NCBI GenBank assembly: GCA_020832495.1
Contig: JAFIEP010000029.1
Span: 1-64,000 of the forward strand
Origin: Acidimicrobiia bacterium
GTDB taxonomy: Bacteria; Actinomycetota; Acidimicrobiia; Acidimicrobiales; Acidimicrobilacustridaceae
DNA: 64,000 nucleotides
Reading direction: 5' to 3'
The position numbers and the translations under genes were made by a program. This document shows, in pieces, positions 62,165-64,000 of the stretch (position 1 is the stretch's first letter; every line of letters starts with the position of its first letter). The notes beneath the pieces are model-generated. The model was not told where the DNA came from, did no database searches, and worked only from the letters and a program-made list of their open reading frames with translations.

Positions 62165-63253
62165 ATGACTCCGCACCCACCGACCACGACCACCGCCACG
62201 CAGGCTGATCCGATCCCTGACACAGCGGCGCAGCGTCGTGACCAGCGACTGATGGCCGAGGCCGATGCCCTCGTGGCCGAAGGGCGCGCTGGCGATGCCG
62301 TGCGGCTACTCACCGAGGAGAACCGCCGGCGTGCGCACCCCCGCCTCGAGCAGCGCCTGGTCCGGCTGCGCCACGATGCGTTCGAGGAGCTCGAACCGTC
62401 CGCCGGTCGGGCCAGTTGGCCACCCGAGGTGCCCGACTGTTTCGAAGGTGTCGACGGCTTGGTGTCGGTGGACGCCGCAGACCTCGACGCAGCCACCCTC
62501 GGTGCCGGCATTCAGCACCATGGTGCGTTGTGGGTCCGCGGGCTGTTCACCTCCGAACGGGTCGAGCAGCTCGTCGAGGACATCGACCGGGCCTTCGAGG
62601 CCCACGAATCGCACCGCAACGGTACGCCGACGGCCAAGACCATCCCGTGGTTCGCCCCGTTCCGCTCGAGCGAGGCCTACTCGGTGGGCTTCGGGCGTCA
62701 GTGGGTGGTCGACGGTGGCGGTCTGTGGACCGTCGACTCTCCGCGGGCCATGTGGGACCTGCTGGAGGCCTTCGACGAGATCGGTCTGGACGAGGTGTTG
62801 ACCGAGTACCTCGGTGAGCGTCCGGCGTTGTCGGTGAAGAAGTGCACCTTGCGGCGGGTGCCAGTGGCCCTCGGTGGGGCGGACTGGCACCAGGACGGGT
62901 CCTTCCTGGGTGAGGGCATCCGCACGGTGAACGTGTGGCTGGCGCTGTCGGACTGCGGTGTGGATGCGCCAGGTCTCGACGTGGTGCCCAAGCGTTTCGA
63001 CGAGGTGCTGCCCACCGGCACCGACGGCGCCAACTTCGACTGGTCGGTCGGACCCGGCATGGTCGAGCAGGTGTCGGCGGACGCCCCGGTCGTGCGGCCC
63101 TCCTTCGCGGCGGGCGACGCCGTGTTGTTCGATGAGCTCTTCCTGCATCGCACGGGGATCAGCCCCGACATGAGCCGGGACCGCTACGCCATCGAGTCGT
63201 GGTTCTTCGCTCCCTCCACCTATCCACTCCACCAGGTGCCGGTGATGTTCTGA
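62165..63253 (+). CDS. Fe(II)/2-oxoglutarate dioxygenase-like (phytanoyl-CoA dioxygenase fold) protein, copy 1
   Basis: 362 aa. A disordered start (1-25) is followed by a helical pair (about 25-80) of TPR-like character, then the jelly-roll domain. The iron facial triad is visible: H242-x-D244 in GGADWHQDGSFLG and H328 in ELFLHRTG; R340 in RDRYAIESWFF would hold 2-oxoglutarate. WASHED-type PhyH proteins hydroxylate C-H bonds next to activated positions. GGGGA precedes the ATG at 62165 by about 9 nt. The stop overlaps the ATG of a homologous gene by 1 nt. Its location behind sugar-modifying enzymes suggests a glycan or lipid substrate; this is inference. Confidence 0.85.
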   Translation: MTPHPPTTTTATQADPIPDTAAQRRDQRLMAEADALVAEGRAGDAVRLLTEENRRRAHPRLEQRLVRLRHDAFEELEPSAGRASWPPEVPDCFEGVDGLVSVDAADLDAATLGAGIQHHGALWVRGLFTSERVEQLVEDIDRAFEAHESHRNGTPTAKTIPWFAPFRSSEAYSVGFGRQWVVDGGGLWTVDSPRAMWDLLEAFDEIGLDEVLTEYLGERPALSVKKCTLRRVPVALGGADWHQDGSFLGEGIRTVNVWLALSDCGVDAPGLDVVPKRFDEVLPTGTDGANFDWSVGPGMVEQVSADAPVVRPSFAAGDAVLFDELFLHRTGISPDMSRDRYAIESWFFAPSTYPLHQVPVMF

Positions 63254-64000
63254 TGGCCACGACGACCGATTCCGCTGCCCATCAGGCCCACAGTGAGCCG
63301 TCGGTGCCCGACGTGCCGTTGGGCAAGGAGGCGCTGGCAGCGGCCAGCGCGCTGGTGGAGCAGGGCCGGGTGTTCGAGGCCGTGGACCTGCTCACCGAGG
63401 CAAATCGACGCAAGCCTGCAGGGGGGATCGAACGCCGCCTGGTCCAGCTCCGCCACCAGGCGTTCGCGCACCTCACACCGCGCCCTGGACGTGAGGTGTG
63501 GCCGCCCCGCTTCGACGACGTCTTCGGCCACCTCGACGCACCACCTGAGGTCGACGCCGGCGACCTCACCACCACCACGCTGGGCGCGGGGATCCAGAAC
63601 CACGGGTGCCTCCTCGTCCGCAACTTCGTTCCGCCAGCGGTGGCCACCGAGTTGCGTGAGGGCGCCGAGCAGGCCTTCGAGGCGCAGGCCGCTCGCCACG
63701 ACGGTGTCCCGGTCACCGAGACGGCGCCGTGGTATGCACCCATCAATCCGGGGCCCGAGTACCCGCTCACGTTCGGTGAGCGCTGGTGGATCAAGGACGG
63801 GGGTGGGGTCTGGACGGCCGACTCCCCGCGGATGTTCTTCCGACTGCTCGAGGTCTTCCGCACCGTCGGTCTGGGAGATGTGTTGGCCGGCTACATGGGT
63901 GAGCGTCCGGCGCTGTCGGTGAAGAAGTGCACGTTGCGGCGGGTGCCGGTCGACACCGGTACCGACTGGCACCAGGACGGGTCCTTTCTGGGTCAGGGCA
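63253..64000 (+). CDS. Fe(II)/2-oxoglutarate dioxygenase-like protein, copy 2 (3' end beyond window)
   Basis: 249 codons are visible, and the frame is open to the right edge. It is a paralogue of the preceding gene in the same order: a disordered start, a helical pair (EALAAASALVEQGRVFEAVD), then TTLGAGIQNHG and WYAPINPGPEYPL in the domain. Next comes the shared block GERPALSVKKCTLRRVPV, and the HxD of the iron site in DWHQDGSFLG, identical between copies. The distal His and Arg lie outside the window. The stop of copy 1 (TGA 63251-63253) overlaps this ATG, so the genes are coupled. Divergence outside the core suggests distinct substrates or a heterodimer. Confidence 0.85.
   Translation, partial: MATTTDSAAHQAHSEPSVPDVPLGKEALAAASALVEQGRVFEAVDLLTEANRRKPAGGIERRLVQLRHQAFAHLTPRPGREVWPPRFDDVFGHLDAPPEVDAGDLTTTTLGAGIQNHGCLLVRNFVPPAVATELREGAEQAFEAQAARHDGVPVTETAPWYAPINPGPEYPLTFGERWWIKDGGGVWTADSPRMFFRLLEVFRTVGLGDVLAGYMGERPALSVKKCTLRRVPVDTGTDWHQDGSFLGQG

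Overview
The window is one contiguous GC-rich chromosomal stretch, apparently actinobacterial. Three things point to that: the complete GlgE alpha-glucan pathway with a TreS-maltokinase fusion, an ergothioneine egtB-egtD pair, and sites matching the KstR consensus of actinobacterial sterol regulons. Many GTG starts and a large number of apparently leaderless genes fit the same picture. An Acidimicrobiia-type organism is my best guess from gene content. There is no rRNA, tRNA or other phylogenetic marker here, so that is inference. I found no CRISPR array, insertion sequence, phage module or RNA gene.

Layout. 1-5458: the end of a Pro/Gly/Gln-rich protein, then two tandem copies of a TadE-like/TadG-like pilus-associated pair, closed by an 18-bp perfect hairpin. 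5567-9341: a flippase-like membrane protein, then on the minus strand a Rieske oxygenase, an amidohydrolase-fold protein with a degenerate metal site, and a small conserved protein; both of the first two have KstR-like operators. 9520-11918: egtB-egtD. 11951-22548: mixed metabolic and surface genes, including an MFS transporter, a class III CoA-transferase under a strong palindrome, a 14-repeat RCC1-like lipoprotein, an SDR, a lipoprotein, a 3Fe-4S-type ferredoxin with its reductase, and a Tat-exported sulfatase. 22695-23333: a YhhN membrane protein.

23373-36751 is an alpha-glucan/trehalose island: GlgE, MalQ, TreS-Mak fusion, an APH-like kinase, GlgB and GlgX. TreS makes maltose from trehalose, Mak phosphorylates it, GlgE extends glucan with maltose-1-phosphate, GlgB branches it, and GlgX and MalQ trim and recycle it. 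36847-43965 holds a universal stress protein, a metallophosphoesterase coupled to PepN, a hexapeptide acyltransferase fused to a large unknown domain, and an adenosine-kinase-like sugar kinase. 44127-46904 is a coupled operon of a TetR regulator, a ferritin-like diiron protein and a dienoyl-CoA isomerase-like crotonase, behind a promoter with a built-in operator. 46938-50122 holds a hypothetical/VOC pair and a phosphohexomutase.

50152-64000 looks like a surface-polysaccharide region, interrupted by queF. It holds an MBOAT acyltransferase with an SGNH partner, a Wzz/BY-kinase, an O-antigen-ligase-like protein, an orphan ModA-like lipoprotein, a Wzm/Wzt-type ABC exporter, two methyltransferases, a serine-acetyltransferase-like enzyme, and two tandem Fe(II)/2-oxoglutarate dioxygenase-like proteins, the second cut by the window edge.

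A recurrent feature is a -10-like hexamer ending 6-8 nt before the start codon, which implies leaderless mRNAs. Starts below were chosen using that signal, Shine-Dalgarno matches and overlaps with upstream stop codons.
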